A stretch of DNA of 8,172 nt, taken from Flavimaricola sp. GTDB lineage: Bacteria > Pseudomonadota > Alphaproteobacteria > Rhodobacterales > Rhodobacteraceae. Below are positions 1-6,710 of the stretch, in pieces. The notes below the pieces were generated by a model that had not been told where the DNA came from, ran no database searches, and saw only the letters and a program-made list of their open reading frames with translations. The translations under genes and the position numbers were made by a program. The DNA lies in contig JALZWD010000416.1 in assembly GCA_023300365.1 (NCBI GenBank), positions 1-8,172 on the forward strand, written 5' to 3'. How positions within the stretch are numbered: position 1 is the stretch's first letter; each line of letters begins with the position of its first letter.

Positions 1-33
1 AGACGGTTGACGCGCCAAACCGATCACCGCACA

Positions 34-40
34 AGGGAGG
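34..40 (+). promoter_or_regulatory. Ribosome binding site deciding the DUF952 start
   Basis: AGGGAGG lies 5 bases before the ATG at 46 and 2 bases before the ATG at 43. The spacing and the family start favour 46. The 30 bases further upstream are too few to judge a promoter or the end of a preceding gene. Confidence 0.6.
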
Positions 41-45
41 CTATG

Positions 46-378
46 ATGATTTACAAACTCTTGCTGCCAAGCGAATGGGCCGCGTTGCAATCCAATGGCA
101 CAAGCAGCGGCGCGCCCATTGATCTGGCCGACGGCTATGTGCATTTTTCTACCGCCGCTCAGGTGGGCGAAACTGCGGCCAAATATTTCGCCGGTATTGA
201 CGGGCTGATGCTCTTGGCCCTGCCCTCCGAACCCTTGGGCACCGCCCTCAAATGGGAGGCCTCGCGCGGCGGCGATCTGTTTCCGCATCTTTATGGCCCC
301 TTGCGCATGGCCGACGTCGCTTGGGCCAAAGAGCTTGAGCAGGCAGATGGCGCCCATATTTTCCCGGACCTGACATGA
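46..378 (+). CDS. DUF952 family protein
   Basis: This encodes a 110-residue cytosolic protein of the DUF952 family, whose biochemical role is not established. Family hallmarks are visible in order: an N-terminal IYKLL strand at the very start, [14 protein letters not shown] around residues 28-41, a TAAKYFAG segment, KWEASRGG around residues 74-81, and FPHLYGPL around residues 83-90. I recall, without being able to check, that DUF952 has been placed in the ADP-ribosyltransferase-like fold group. I chose the ATG at 46 because AGGGAGG at 34-40 lies 5 bases before it and the family normally begins at this IYK strand; the ATG at 43 is only 2 bases from that site, and a TTG at 7 would add unrelated residues. 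The stop overlaps the pyrD start (ATGA), so the two are probably cotranslated. There is no signal peptide or membrane segment. Confidence 0.9.
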   Translation: MIYKLLLPSEWAALQSNGTSSGAPIDLADGYVHFSTAAQVGETAAKYFAGIDGLMLLALPSEPLGTALKWEASRGGDLFPHLYGPLRMADVAWAKELEQADGAHIFPDLT

Positions 379-1424
379 GCATTGTCGAAAAAATTGGCCT
401 GCACGCCCTGCACCGCTTTGATCCCGAGACGGCCCATGGCCTGTCGATCAAGGCGCTCAAGCTTGGGCTTGGTGGCCGTGGCGGCCCCGTCAGCACGCCG
501 CGTCTTGCCACGTCAATCGCGGGCCTCAATCTGCCCAATCCTGTGGGTCTTGCGGCCGGATTTGATAAAAATGCGCAATGCCTCGCGGCCTTGGGGCGCA
601 GTGGTTTTGGCTTTATCGAGGTCGGCGCAGCCACGCCCCGGCCACAGCCCGGCAATCCCAAACCCCGCCTGTTCCGCCTTGATCGCGATGCCGCGGTGAT
701 CAACCGATTTGGCTTTAACAACGACGGGATGCACGCCATTGGCAATCGCCTCGCGCTGCGCCCCGAACGCGGCATTGTCGGCCTTAACCTTGGGGCCAAC
801 AAAGACAGCGAAGACCGCGCCGGGGATTTCGCCCAAGTCTTGCGCCATTGCGGCGCAGACATCGATTTCGCCACCGTCAATGTCTCGTCGCCCAACACCG
901 AGCGTTTGCGCGATCTTCAGGGCAAACAGGCGCTCGCCGCTTTGCTTGAGGGGGTGATGGCCACCAATGCGGATATCGGCATTCCGATTTTCCTCAAGAT
1001 ATCCCCCGATTTGAAAGATGCCGAGCTTGCCGATGTGGCCGAGGTCGCAACGGATGCACAGCTTGCGGGCATCATCGCCACAAACACAACGCTCGACCGC
1101 GACGGTTTGAAAAGTGCTGATGCAAGTGAGGCCGGGGGGCTTTCGGGCCAACCCGTGTTCGAAAAGTCCACACGCGTCCTCGCACGGCTTGCGGGCCACA
1201 CCCCCCTGCCCCTGATCGGCGTTGGCGGTGTCGGCTCTGCCGAACAGGCCTATACCAAAATCAAAGCGGGCGCCTGCGCCATTCAGCTTTACTCCGCCCT
1301 TGTCTACAGCGGCCTCTCCCTCGTCGGCGACATCGCGCAGGGCCTCGACACCCTGCTTGCGCGCGACGGATTTGCCAATGTTTCCGAGGCCATCGGCATC
1401 GAACGCGAGGCCTTGGCGCGCTAG
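375..1424 (+). CDS. pyrD: Dihydroorotate dehydrogenase (quinone), class 2
   Basis: PyrD oxidises dihydroorotate to orotate in de novo pyrimidine synthesis, passing electrons through FMN to the quinone pool at the inner face of the cytoplasmic membrane. The 349-residue length fits class 2 enzymes. Visible blocks are [14 protein letters not shown] (residues 55-68), the first family signature [18 protein letters not shown] (81-98), [11 protein letters not shown] (109-119), [10 protein letters not shown] (136-145), VNVSSPNT (168-175), LKISPDL (207-213), ATNTT (235-239) and the C-terminal FMN-phosphate region [20 protein letters not shown] (281-300). Ser172 aligns with the catalytic-base Ser of class 2 enzymes (a Cys in class 1). 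The N-terminal 40 residues are amphipathic, as expected for the membrane-docking helices. The ATG overlaps the upstream DUF952 stop by 4 bases and has no strong ribosome binding site, which suggests translational coupling. All key motifs are intact. Confidence 0.97.
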   Translation: MSIVEKIGLHALHRFDPETAHGLSIKALKLGLGGRGGPVSTPRLATSIAGLNLPNPVGLAAGFDKNAQCLAALGRSGFGFIEVGAATPRPQPGNPKPRLFRLDRDAAVINRFGFNNDGMHAIGNRLALRPERGIVGLNLGANKDSEDRAGDFAQVLRHCGADIDFATVNVSSPNTERLRDLQGKQALAALLEGVMATNADIGIPIFLKISPDLKDAELADVAEVATDAQLAGIIATNTTLDRDGLKSADASEAGGLSGQPVFEKSTRVLARLAGHTPLPLIGVGGVGSAEQAYTKIKAGACAIQLYSALVYSGLSLVGDIAQGLDTLLARDGFANVSEAIGIEREALAR

Positions 1425-1506
1425 GTCATGCCGGGGCGTGGCGGCGGCGCGTTAACACTTTAACTGAGCAATTTCAGACACTTAAAAATGCGCCAAGCTT
1501 GGACAC

Positions 1507-2823
1507 TCATTTTTTGTCCGAAACAGACCGCTCCAAGGCCGGGTATTTCCACCCCAAAGTCAGCGCCCGCATCACAAAGCTCAGCAAAATCCCAAGCCAG
1601 AGTCCGTGATTGCCCAGCCAGCCCATCAAAATCGGCGTGACCGCGAAATAAAACGCCGCTGAAACCACCATCATGTCACGCATATCCCGCGTCCGCGTCG
1701 CCCCGATGAATATCCCGTCGAGCATCCAAGCCGCGCATCCAATCAAAGGTGCGGCCACCATCCAAGGCAGATAAATCGCAGCCTCCGCCCGCACCGGCGC
1801 AGCCTCCGCAAGGATCGCCACGATCCCCGGCCCAAAGATCCAAAACAGCCCCGACAGCGCCCCACAAACCACGATCCCCCAAAGCCCCGACAACCAGACA
1901 GCCCGCCGAAACGCCGGCAAAGCCCGCGCCCCCACAGCCCGCCCCACCAAGGCCTCCGCCGCGAAAGCAAACCCATCAAGCGCATAGGCCGTGAATTGCA
2001 GAAACTGCAGTAAAATCTGGTTGGCAGCCAAGGCCACATCACCAAGCCCGCCACTCCACATCGTGAAGGCCACGAAGATCGCGAGCAACAAAACCGAGCG
2101 GATCATGATATCCGCGTTCACACCCAACATCCGCCGCAACCGCGCGGGGTTGAATATTTTGGCACGGTCTTTCCAATCCGGCGTGCCGATAACATCGCGG
2201 CACAACCACAACCCAAGACCCAAAGCGGACCATTCCGCCAGAAACGTCGCCCAAGCCACCCCCGGCACACCCCACTCGAGGCCAAGGACGAACCAGACAT
2301 CAAGCAAGATATTGAGGCCGTTCATCCAAAGCTGAAGGACCAAAACCGCCCGCGTGCGCTCTTGACCGATCAACCACCCGGTGATCGCATAAAGCGCGAT
2401 CGCCGCAGGTGCCGACCAAATCCGGATCGAGATATACGCGCGCGCCATCCCCTCAACCACATCGCTAGACGGCGAGAGCGCGAAGCCCGCCCAGAGGATC
2501 GGGATCTGCAACGCGATCAGCACGAGACCCGCGCCAAAGCCAATCATCACGCCGCGGCTGAGCAGCGCCGAAACCTCGCCGACGTCCCCTTCGCCGTTTG
2601 CCTGCGCGGTCAGACCTGTGGTGCCCATCCGCAAGAAGCCGAAAAGCCAATACACGGCCGTGATAATCACGGCGCCCAAGCCCACAGCACCAATCGGGGC
2701 GGCCGTGCCGATTTGGCCGACTACCCCGGTATCCACGATCCCCAAAAGGGGGACCGTGATATTGGCAAGCAGAATTGGCAGCGCAATCTTTAAGACCCGC
2801 TTGTGGGTCAATTGTTCCGTCAT
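1507..2823 (-). CDS. MATE family efflux transporter, DinF-like
   Basis: A 438-residue inner-membrane protein of the multidrug and toxic compound extrusion family, which exports cationic or amphipathic compounds in exchange for protons or sodium. The hydrophobicity fits about 12 membrane segments in two halves. The N-terminal segment ALPILLANITVPLLGIVDTG (residues 14-33), with Asp31 in the first helix, is typical of the DinF branch, as are the following GAVGLGAV and FGFLRMGTTGLTAQA (residues 61-75). The second half starts near residue 235 and contains AANQILLQFLQF (266-277) and ALDGFAFAAEALVGRAVGAR (281-300). It is the last gene of a minus-strand operon: its ATG overlaps the stop of the upstream PaaI-like gene as ATGA and has no visible ribosome binding site, so translational coupling is likely. 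The substrate cannot be deduced. Linkage to two thioesterases hints at acyl or aromatic compounds, but that is inference. Confidence 0.93.
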   Translation of the reverse strand: MTEQLTHKRVLKIALPILLANITVPLLGIVDTGVVGQIGTAAPIGAVGLGAVIITAVYWLFGFLRMGTTGLTAQANGEGDVGEVSALLSRGVMIGFGAGLVLIALQIPILWAGFALSPSSDVVEGMARAYISIRIWSAPAAIALYAITGWLIGQERTRAVLVLQLWMNGLNILLDVWFVLGLEWGVPGVAWATFLAEWSALGLGLWLCRDVIGTPDWKDRAKIFNPARLRRMLGVNADIMIRSVLLLAIFVAFTMWSGGLGDVALAANQILLQFLQFTAYALDGFAFAAEALVGRAVGARALPAFRRAVWLSGLWGIVVCGALSGLFWIFGPGIVAILAEAAPVRAEAAIYLPWMVAAPLIGCAAWMLDGIFIGATRTRDMRDMMVVSAAFYFAVTPILMGWLGNHGLWLGILLSFVMRALTLGWKYPALERSVSDKK

Positions 2824-3317
2824 GGCCGTTTTGCGTCGGGGCGTTCGGGCATCAAGAAATGCCCGGTCGCTTGGGCAAATAGGCGGCTTCGATTGTCTTG
2901 CCAGCCTTCGACATGCACGCTGGCATACCGCCGCCCTGAGCGGTTGACCCGCGCGCGCGCATAGGCATCACGGGGCAAACCGGGGCGCAGGTAGTCGACG
3001 GTGAAGTCGATTGTTTTGGGCAACAAAAGTGGACCATTCTCGGCCTCGCCGGCCTCAACATCATCCCACAATTTGGTCCAACTCAATTCAATGATCGCGG
3101 CGATCTCGAGGAACGCTGCGGTGGCCCCGCCGTGCAAGGCGGGCAGCATTGGATTGCCGATAAGCTTGTCATCATAGGGCATCACGGCCGTGAGCTCATC
3201 ACCGCGCCTGTCAAACTCGACCCCGAGAAATCCGATATAGGGGACGCCACCGATCAACCGGGCCAAGGCCTCATCACGGCGCTTTTTGATAACTTGCACA
3301 GGTTCTGGACGTTTCAT
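2820..3317 (-). CDS. PaaI-like hotdog-fold thioesterase (diverged paralog)
   Basis: A 165-residue cytosolic protein of the PaaI/4HBT hotdog superfamily, whose members hydrolyse acyl-CoA thioesters. The pattern matches the upstream paralog: [11 protein letters not shown] (residues 46-56), [11 protein letters not shown] (61-71) at the start of the hotdog helix, and [11 protein letters not shown] (103-113). Where the upstream gene has Asp71 after the HGG motif, this one has Glu71. It also carries a longer charged stretch at about residues 81-98 between the central helix and the next strand. The open frame extends upstream to 3425, but those residues are out-of-frame reading of the neighbouring gene; the ATG at 3317 gives an ATGA overlap with the upstream stop and a family-like N-terminus. 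The stop overlaps the MATE start in the same way. The substrate is unknown. It may form a heteromer with its paralog, which is inference. Confidence 0.9.
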   Translation of the reverse strand: MKRPEPVQVIKKRRDEALARLIGGVPYIGFLGVEFDRRGDELTAVMPYDDKLIGNPMLPALHGGATAAFLEIAAIIELSWTKLWDDVEAGEAENGPLLLPKTIDFTVDYLRPGLPRDAYARARVNRSGRRYASVHVEGWQDNRSRLFAQATGHFLMPERPDAKRP

Positions 3318-3760
3318 GCGCGCACCAGTGTAAAGGCGCCCGTGGCGGAGGCGACGGGGCGGCTTTGATCTTCGTCCATTGCGGTGGCGCGAATGAAGGC
3401 CACCGATCTGGTCACGTGATAACATTCGGCTTTGGCCGTGATCCGTTGCCCTGGTTTGGCGGGACGCATGTAGTCGATGCGCAAATCAAGGGTCGCGGTG
3501 CTTATTGGGTTTTCGGGATGCGCCATCACAGCGGCGCCTGCGCATGTATCCATTAGGGCAAAGACCACCCCGCCATGCAAAACGCCCGTCGCGGGTTCGC
3601 CAATGAAGCGTTTATCATAGGGCATTGAAAGCGTGGCTTGGCCCGCGCCAATTTCATCGACTTGCATGCCCAATTCGCCGGCATGGGGGATGGACTGGAT
3701 AAACGCGCGGGCGATGCGCTCTTGGCGTTCTAGACGCTCGGTGTCTGATGTTTCGCTCAT
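3314..3760 (-). CDS. PaaI family acyl-CoA thioesterase
   Basis: A 148-residue hotdog-fold protein of the PaaI type, a normal length for the family. These enzymes hydrolyse CoA thioesters such as phenylacetyl-, hydroxybenzoyl- or medium-chain acyl-CoAs in the cytosol, usually as tetramers. Visible features are [10 protein letters not shown] (residues 45-54), [15 protein letters not shown] (61-75) with the HGG turn and the expected catalytic Asp71, and [11 protein letters not shown] (91-101) on the strand that pairs with it. [16 protein letters not shown] (112-127) forms the next strands. Residues 1-20 are a charged helix. It is the first gene of the minus-strand operon. AGGGG in GAGGGGCCC lies just upstream of the ATG. 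It is divergent from the first MerR gene, with 130 bp between starts, so the regulator might control it. The exact substrate cannot be read from the sequence. Confidence 0.92.
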   Translation of the reverse strand: MSETSDTERLERQERIARAFIQSIPHAGELGMQVDEIGAGQATLSMPYDKRFIGEPATGVLHGGVVFALMDTCAGAAVMAHPENPISTATLDLRIDYMRPAKPGQRITAKAECYHVTRSVAFIRATAMDEDQSRPVASATGAFTLVRA

Positions 3761-3890
3761 GGGCCCCTCAGGTTTTTCACCACCCTTCTAAAAGCGCGCA
3801 ACCAGCGCAAGCGCAATCTTCTGTGAAAGCCTTTTGAACACTGTTGCCCGATGAATGATCTGCGATTAACCTTCAGTTAAGGAGAGACCA
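3761..3890. promoter_or_regulatory. Divergent promoter region, thioesterase operon / first MerR gene
   Basis: This 130-bp gap must hold the promoters for both the minus-strand thioesterase-MATE operon and the plus-strand MerR gene. Visible elements are three copies of GCGCAA (3796-3801, 3805-3810, 3811-3816), an inverted repeat TTAAC-5-GTTAA (3866-3880), and the ribosome binding site AAGGAG (3879-3884) 6 bases before the MerR ATG. I found no convincing -35/-10 pair. A divergently placed regulator often controls the shared region, but no operator matching the later TGACG sites is visible here. Confidence 0.45.
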
Positions 3891-4259
3891 ATGAGTGATG
3901 AGCGCCTGTCGTTCAAAGAGATGTGTGCCCGATATGACGTAACACCGCGCACGTTGCGGTATTACGAATATATCGAATTGCTCTCGCCTGAGCGCGAGGG
4001 CCGGTCGCGATTTTACGGACCGCGCGAATTGGCGCGGATGACGTTGATTTTGCGTGGGCGCCGGTTTGGCTTTGCGCTTGAGGATATTCGCCAATGGCTG
4101 ATGATCTATGAGAACGAGGGCACGCAGGCCCAGATGCAGGCTTGGATTGAGCTTGCGGACCGGCAATTGGCCGAGCTGACCGATCAGCGCAAGCAACTTG
4201 ATGAGACTGTCGACGAGCTTCAGGCGCTACGAGACCAGACGTCAAAGACGCTCTCTTGA
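3891..4259 (+). CDS. MerR family transcriptional regulator (first copy)
   Basis: A 122-residue cytosolic DNA-binding protein. The N-terminal MerR winged helix-turn-helix covers about residues 7-75: FKEMCARYDVTPRTLRYYE (8-26) is the HTH, followed by the RSRFYGP wing (38-44) and the LRGRRFGFALEDIRQWL helices (54-70). Residues 80-115 form a long charged helix suited to the antiparallel coiled-coil dimer. The only cysteine, Cys12, is inside the HTH, so the cysteine metal site of MerR, CueR or ZntR is absent, and there is no separate effector domain. Over the 68-residue DNA-binding part, 36 positions are identical to the second MerR gene. Relatives such as LiuR control acyl-CoA catabolism in proteobacteria, and the adjacent beta-oxidation genes make a similar role likely, but the ligand is unknown. 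The start is supported by AAGGAG 6 bases upstream. Confidence 0.92.
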   Translation: MSDERLSFKEMCARYDVTPRTLRYYEYIELLSPEREGRSRFYGPRELARMTLILRGRRFGFALEDIRQWLMIYENEGTQAQMQAWIELADRQLAELTDQRKQLDETVDELQALRDQTSKTLS

Positions 4260-4278
4260 GCGACAGGGAAACGCCACC

Positions 4279-4302
4279 AAACCCCATGAAATAAGGGGTT
4301 TT
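4279..4302 (+). terminator. Possible weak intrinsic terminator after the first MerR gene
   Basis: AAACCCC (4279-4285) and GGGGTTT (4295-4301) form a 7-bp stem with a 9-base loop, running into TTTT at 4299-4302. The T tract overlaps the 3' arm and the stem has only four G-C pairs, so strength is doubtful. A second run, GGGGA (4304-4308), can pair with TCCCC (4323-4327), giving an alternative fold. It lies 20 bases after the stop, as expected for a terminator separating the two MerR genes. Confidence 0.4.
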
Positions 4303-4385
4303 AGGGGAAAATATACTGTTTCTCCCCGTTAGAAAATTGCTGAGGTTGAGCGTGAAACTTTCGTGACCTTTCGTAAATTGCTTTG

Positions 4386-4398
4386 TGACGTGGCGTCA
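4386..4398. promoter_or_regulatory. Inverted repeat TGACG-3-CGTCA, candidate operator
   Basis: A perfect 5+3+5 inverted repeat, TGACGTGGCGTCA, lies about 100 bases before the second MerR start and immediately upstream of a possible -35 element. A further CGTCA lies at 4411-4415. The same half-sites recur as an inverted repeat upstream of the thiolase (7764-7783). Binding by one of the two MerR proteins is inference. Confidence 0.4.
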
Positions 4399-4400
4399 GG

Positions 4401-4431
4401 TTTACCTATGCGTCATCTTTTCTTGTATGCT
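4401..4431 (+). promoter_or_regulatory. Candidate promoter with a 19-bp spacer for the second MerR operon
   Basis: TTTACC (4401-4406, four matches to TTGACA) and TATGCT (4426-4431, four matches to TATAAT) are separated by 19 bp. MerR-family-regulated promoters characteristically have 19-20 bp spacers, so this is suggestive, but both hexamers are imperfect and no clear dyad fills the spacer. A start site near 4438 would leave a leader of about 60 bases. Confidence 0.3.
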
Positions 4432-4450
4432 CATCGGAGCCTACACAATT

Positions 4451-4475
4451 CAATCTGTACAACAGCAACAGATTG
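4451..4475. repeat. Inverted repeat 8+9+8 in the leader of the second MerR gene
   Basis: CAATCTGT (4451-4458) and ACAGATTG (4468-4475) are perfect inverted arms around 9 bases. The 3' arm ends 7 bases before the AGGAGG ribosome binding site (4483-4488). It can be a DNA dyad bound by a dimeric regulator, or an RNA hairpin near the ribosome binding site. The inner CTGT (4455-4458) can alternatively pair with ACAG (4462-4465). Confidence 0.6.
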
Positions 4476-4496
4476 TTTCTGCAGGAGGTACAACCA

Positions 4497-4904
4497 ATGA
4501 CCGAGCCAATTGAGCCTACGATGACGATCCGCCAGATGTGCGAAAAATATAATGTAACGGCCCGTGCCCTTCGGTTTTACGAAGGCAAGGAGCTGTTGTT
4601 CCCTGTGCGCCAAGGCACCAAGCGGCTTTTCACCAGGCGCGATCAGGCGCGCCTCAAGCTCATTTTACGCGGAAAACGCTTTGGCTTCTCGCTCGAAGAA
4701 ATTCGCCAACTATTGGATCTTTATGACATGGGTGACCAACAGGCGACGCAATTGGCCAAGACACATGAGCTGGCCCAAGTACATTTGGAAGAAATGAAGG
4801 CCCAGCGGGCCGAATTGGACGAAGCGATCGCCGAACTTCAGGCCGAAATGGACTGGGGGGCGAAACAGCTCGCAGAACTTAAAGAGACAGAAACGACGGC
4901 CTAG
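4497..4904 (+). CDS. MerR family transcriptional regulator (second copy)
   Basis: A 135-residue MerR-type regulator. The DNA-binding part covers about residues 10-78: IRQMCEKYNVTARALRFYE (11-29) as the HTH, TKRLFTRRD (41-49) as the wing, then LKLILRGKRFGFSLEEIRQL (53-72). Residues 85-132 form a long Glu/Lys/Gln-rich helix with heptad-like spacing, suited to dimerisation. Its only cysteine, Cys15, lies in the HTH, so it is not a typical cysteine metal sensor. The ATG at 4497 is preferred because AGGAGG (4483-4488) lies 8 bases upstream; the frame extends back to a TTG at 4473 that lies before this site. The stop is 24 bases before the acyl-CoA dehydrogenase, so the two are very probably cotranscribed and the regulator may control its own operon. 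It is a diverged tandem duplicate of the first MerR gene. A LiuR-like acyl-CoA-responsive role is inference. Confidence 0.92.
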   Translation: MTEPIEPTMTIRQMCEKYNVTARALRFYEGKELLFPVRQGTKRLFTRRDQARLKLILRGKRFGFSLEEIRQLLDLYDMGDQQATQLAKTHELAQVHLEEMKAQRAELDEAIAELQAEMDWGAKQLAELKETETTA

Positions 4905-4909
4905 CCGTC
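4895..4909. repeat. Short inverted repeat across the second MerR stop codon
   Basis: GACGGC (4895-4900) and GCCGTC (4904-4909) are perfect arms around CTA, spanning the TAG stop and ending just before the AAGGGAGAG ribosome binding site of the dehydrogenase (4913-4921). A tight 6-bp RNA hairpin could tune translation of the next gene. Chance is also possible in GC-rich DNA. Confidence 0.35.
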
Positions 4910-4928
4910 CCCAAGGGAGAGACATCTC

Positions 4929-6707
4929 ATGCCAAGCTACACCGCGCCGATTAAGGACATGCAATTCATTCTTCACGATTGGCTGCGTGTTTCTGAGCAG
5001 GACGTTCCGGGTTACGAAGATATGGACCGGGATTTCACCAGCGCAGTTTTGGAAGAGGCCGGTAAAGTTGCCTCGGAGGTGTTGATGCCGCTCAACGAGG
5101 TTGGTGACCGCGAGGGGTGTGTTCTTGAAAACGGTGTTGTGCGGACGCCGACGGGATTTAAGGATGCTTTTCAACAGATGAAAGACGGCGGCTGGACTGC
5201 GATGGATTGCGACCCGGATTTTGGCGGCGCGGGCCTGCCCTATCTGATGCATACCGCGGCCCAAGAGCCGTTTGTGAGCGCCAATATGGCGTTTAACATG
5301 TATCAGGGTCTGACCCATGGGGCCTATTCTGCGATCTATGCGCATGGGTCGGACGCGCAAAAGCAAACCTATTTGCCCAAGATGACCACCTGCGAGTGGA
5401 CCGGTACGATGAACCTGACGGAACCGCATTGTGGCACCGACCTTGGCCTAATGCGCACCAAGGCCGAGCCGCAGGACGACGGCAGTTTTGCCATCACGGG
5501 GCAAAAAATCTTTATCTCGGCCGGTGATCACGACTTGGCCGATAATATCATTCACCTTGTATTGGCAAAAATTCCCGGCGGCCCTGAGGGCATCAAAGGC
5601 GTGTCCTTGTTTATTGTGCCCAAGATCATGGTCAATGAAGATGGAGCATTGGGAGACCCCAACAGCCTGAGCGTGGGTAAAATCGAAGAAAAGATGGGGA
5701 TCCACGGCAATTCCACATGTGTGATGAATTACGATGGTGCGACGGGCTTTCTTGTGGGCGAAGAGCACAAGGGCATGCGAGCGATGTTCACGATGATGAA
5801 CGAGGCGCGTATGGGCGTGGGCCTGCAAGGGTATGCGCAAGCAGAAGTCGCCTATCAGAATGCGGTGATCTATGCCAATGACCGGCTGCAAGGGCGCGAT
5901 GTAACTGGCGACAAGAACCCGGATGGTCCAGCAGACCCACTGATTGTGCACCCTGATATTCGCCGTAACCTCATGGAGCAAAAGAGCTTTCTTGAGGGCG
6001 CACGGGCGCTGACGTATTGGGGTTCGAGCCTAATCGACCGCTCGCACCGACTTGATGACAAGGAGGCAGACGGGTTGGTGTCGTTGATGACGCCTGTGGT
6101 CAAAGGCTTTTTGACAGACAAGGGTTTTGAATATGCTGTGGCAGCGCAGCAAGTTTATGGCGGTCATGGGTATATCGAAGAATGGGGCATGTCCCAATTC
6201 GCCCGCGACGCCCGCATTGCCATGATTTACGAGGGTGCCAATGGCGTTCAAGCGCTTGATCTGGTGGGTCGCAAACTGTCGCAAGACGGCGGCAAACATG
6301 TGATGGCGTTTTTTGAAATGGTGAAGACCTTTATCAAAGAGAACGACGGCAATGCAGCGCTGAAAGCCGATTTCCTTGACCCACTGAAGGCGGCGTCCAA
6401 GGACTTGCAGGCGGCGGGCATGTATTTCATGCAAAACGGGGTGAAAGATCCCAACCATGCTTTGGCCGGGTCGTATGACTTTATGCATATGATGGGGCAT
6501 GTCTGCTTTGGATATGTTTGGGCCAATATGGCCAAATCGGCGATGGAAGCGCTTGAAGGCGGGGCCTCTGACACAGCGTTTTATGAGACCAAGATTGCCA
6601 CGGGCCGCTATTACATGGCGCGACAGCTTCCGGCCACGGGAATGCACCTCGCGCGGATTAATACTGGCGCTGATACGGTAATGGCACTGGAAGCTGACCA
6701 GTTCTAA
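4929..6707 (+). CDS. Acyl-CoA dehydrogenase, large (about 600 aa) FadE/DmdC-like type
   Basis: A 592-residue FAD enzyme that introduces the alpha-beta double bond into an acyl-CoA, the first step of beta-oxidation, passing electrons to electron-transfer flavoprotein. Domains in order: a short N-terminal extension with [16 protein letters not shown] (residues 4-19) typical of this subgroup; the helical N-terminal domain to about 155; the middle beta domain with the flavin-binding signature [13 protein letters not shown] (161-173); the C-terminal helical domain with [14 protein letters not shown] (407-420); and an extra C-terminal domain from about 455 to the end. Glu435 in IYEGANG matches the catalytic base of the YEGT motif in medium-chain enzymes. 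The same subgroup contains long-chain-type FadE proteins of Pseudomonas and DmdC, the methylmercaptopropionyl-CoA dehydrogenase of marine roseobacters; the sequence alone does not decide between them, and the thiolase nearby favours fatty acids. AAGGGAGAG 7 bases upstream supports the start. Confidence 0.95.
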   Translation: MPSYTAPIKDMQFILHDWLRVSEQDVPGYEDMDRDFTSAVLEEAGKVASEVLMPLNEVGDREGCVLENGVVRTPTGFKDAFQQMKDGGWTAMDCDPDFGGAGLPYLMHTAAQEPFVSANMAFNMYQGLTHGAYSAIYAHGSDAQKQTYLPKMTTCEWTGTMNLTEPHCGTDLGLMRTKAEPQDDGSFAITGQKIFISAGDHDLADNIIHLVLAKIPGGPEGIKGVSLFIVPKIMVNEDGALGDPNSLSVGKIEEKMGIHGNSTCVMNYDGATGFLVGEEHKGMRAMFTMMNEARMGVGLQGYAQAEVAYQNAVIYANDRLQGRDVTGDKNPDGPADPLIVHPDIRRNLMEQKSFLEGARALTYWGSSLIDRSHRLDDKEADGLVSLMTPVVKGFLTDKGFEYAVAAQQVYGGHGYIEEWGMSQFARDARIAMIYEGANGVQALDLVGRKLSQDGGKHVMAFFEMVKTFIKENDGNAALKADFLDPLKAASKDLQAAGMYFMQNGVKDPNHALAGSYDFMHMMGHVCFGYVWANMAKSAMEALEGGASDTAFYETKIATGRYYMARQLPATGMHLARINTGADTVMALEADQF

Positions 6708-6710
6708 GGC

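Noticed and set aside
513..1199. 228-codon open frame antisense to pyrD, and similar ones at 248-898 and 4710-5429
   Set aside because: They lie opposite intact, well-recognised genes and their translations look like composition-driven shadows of high-GC coding DNA, with no recognisable motif.
1425..1506. Bidirectional terminator between the convergent pyrD and MATE genes
   Set aside because: Only small elements are visible: GTTAA-4-TTAAC (1451-1464), palindrome CCAAGCTTGG (1493-1502) and GGACA-9-TGTCC (1501-1519). None combines a stable stem with a proper T tract.
2362..2793. 143-codon plus-strand frame inside the MATE gene
   Set aside because: Its Arg/His/Asp-rich translation is the reverse reading of membrane-protein codons; the MATE frame is clearly the real one.
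3318..3425. N-terminal extension of the second PaaI-like gene to an upstream ATG
   Set aside because: The extra 36 residues are out-of-frame reading of the upstream thioesterase and do not look like a hotdog N-terminus; the ATG at 3317 gives the operon-typical ATGA overlap.
3831..3861. TTGAAC at 3834-3839 as a -35 for the first MerR gene
   Set aside because: No acceptable -10 hexamer occurs at 15-20 bp downstream.
4249..4262. CGCTC-TCTT-GAGCG hairpin across the first MerR stop codon
   Set aside because: Five pairs only and no T tract; too weak to call separately from the candidate terminator at 4279.
3891..4904. Metal- or redox-sensing role for the MerR proteins
   Set aside because: Both lack the cysteine clusters of MerR, CueR, ZntR and SoxR; their single cysteines are within the helix-turn-helix.
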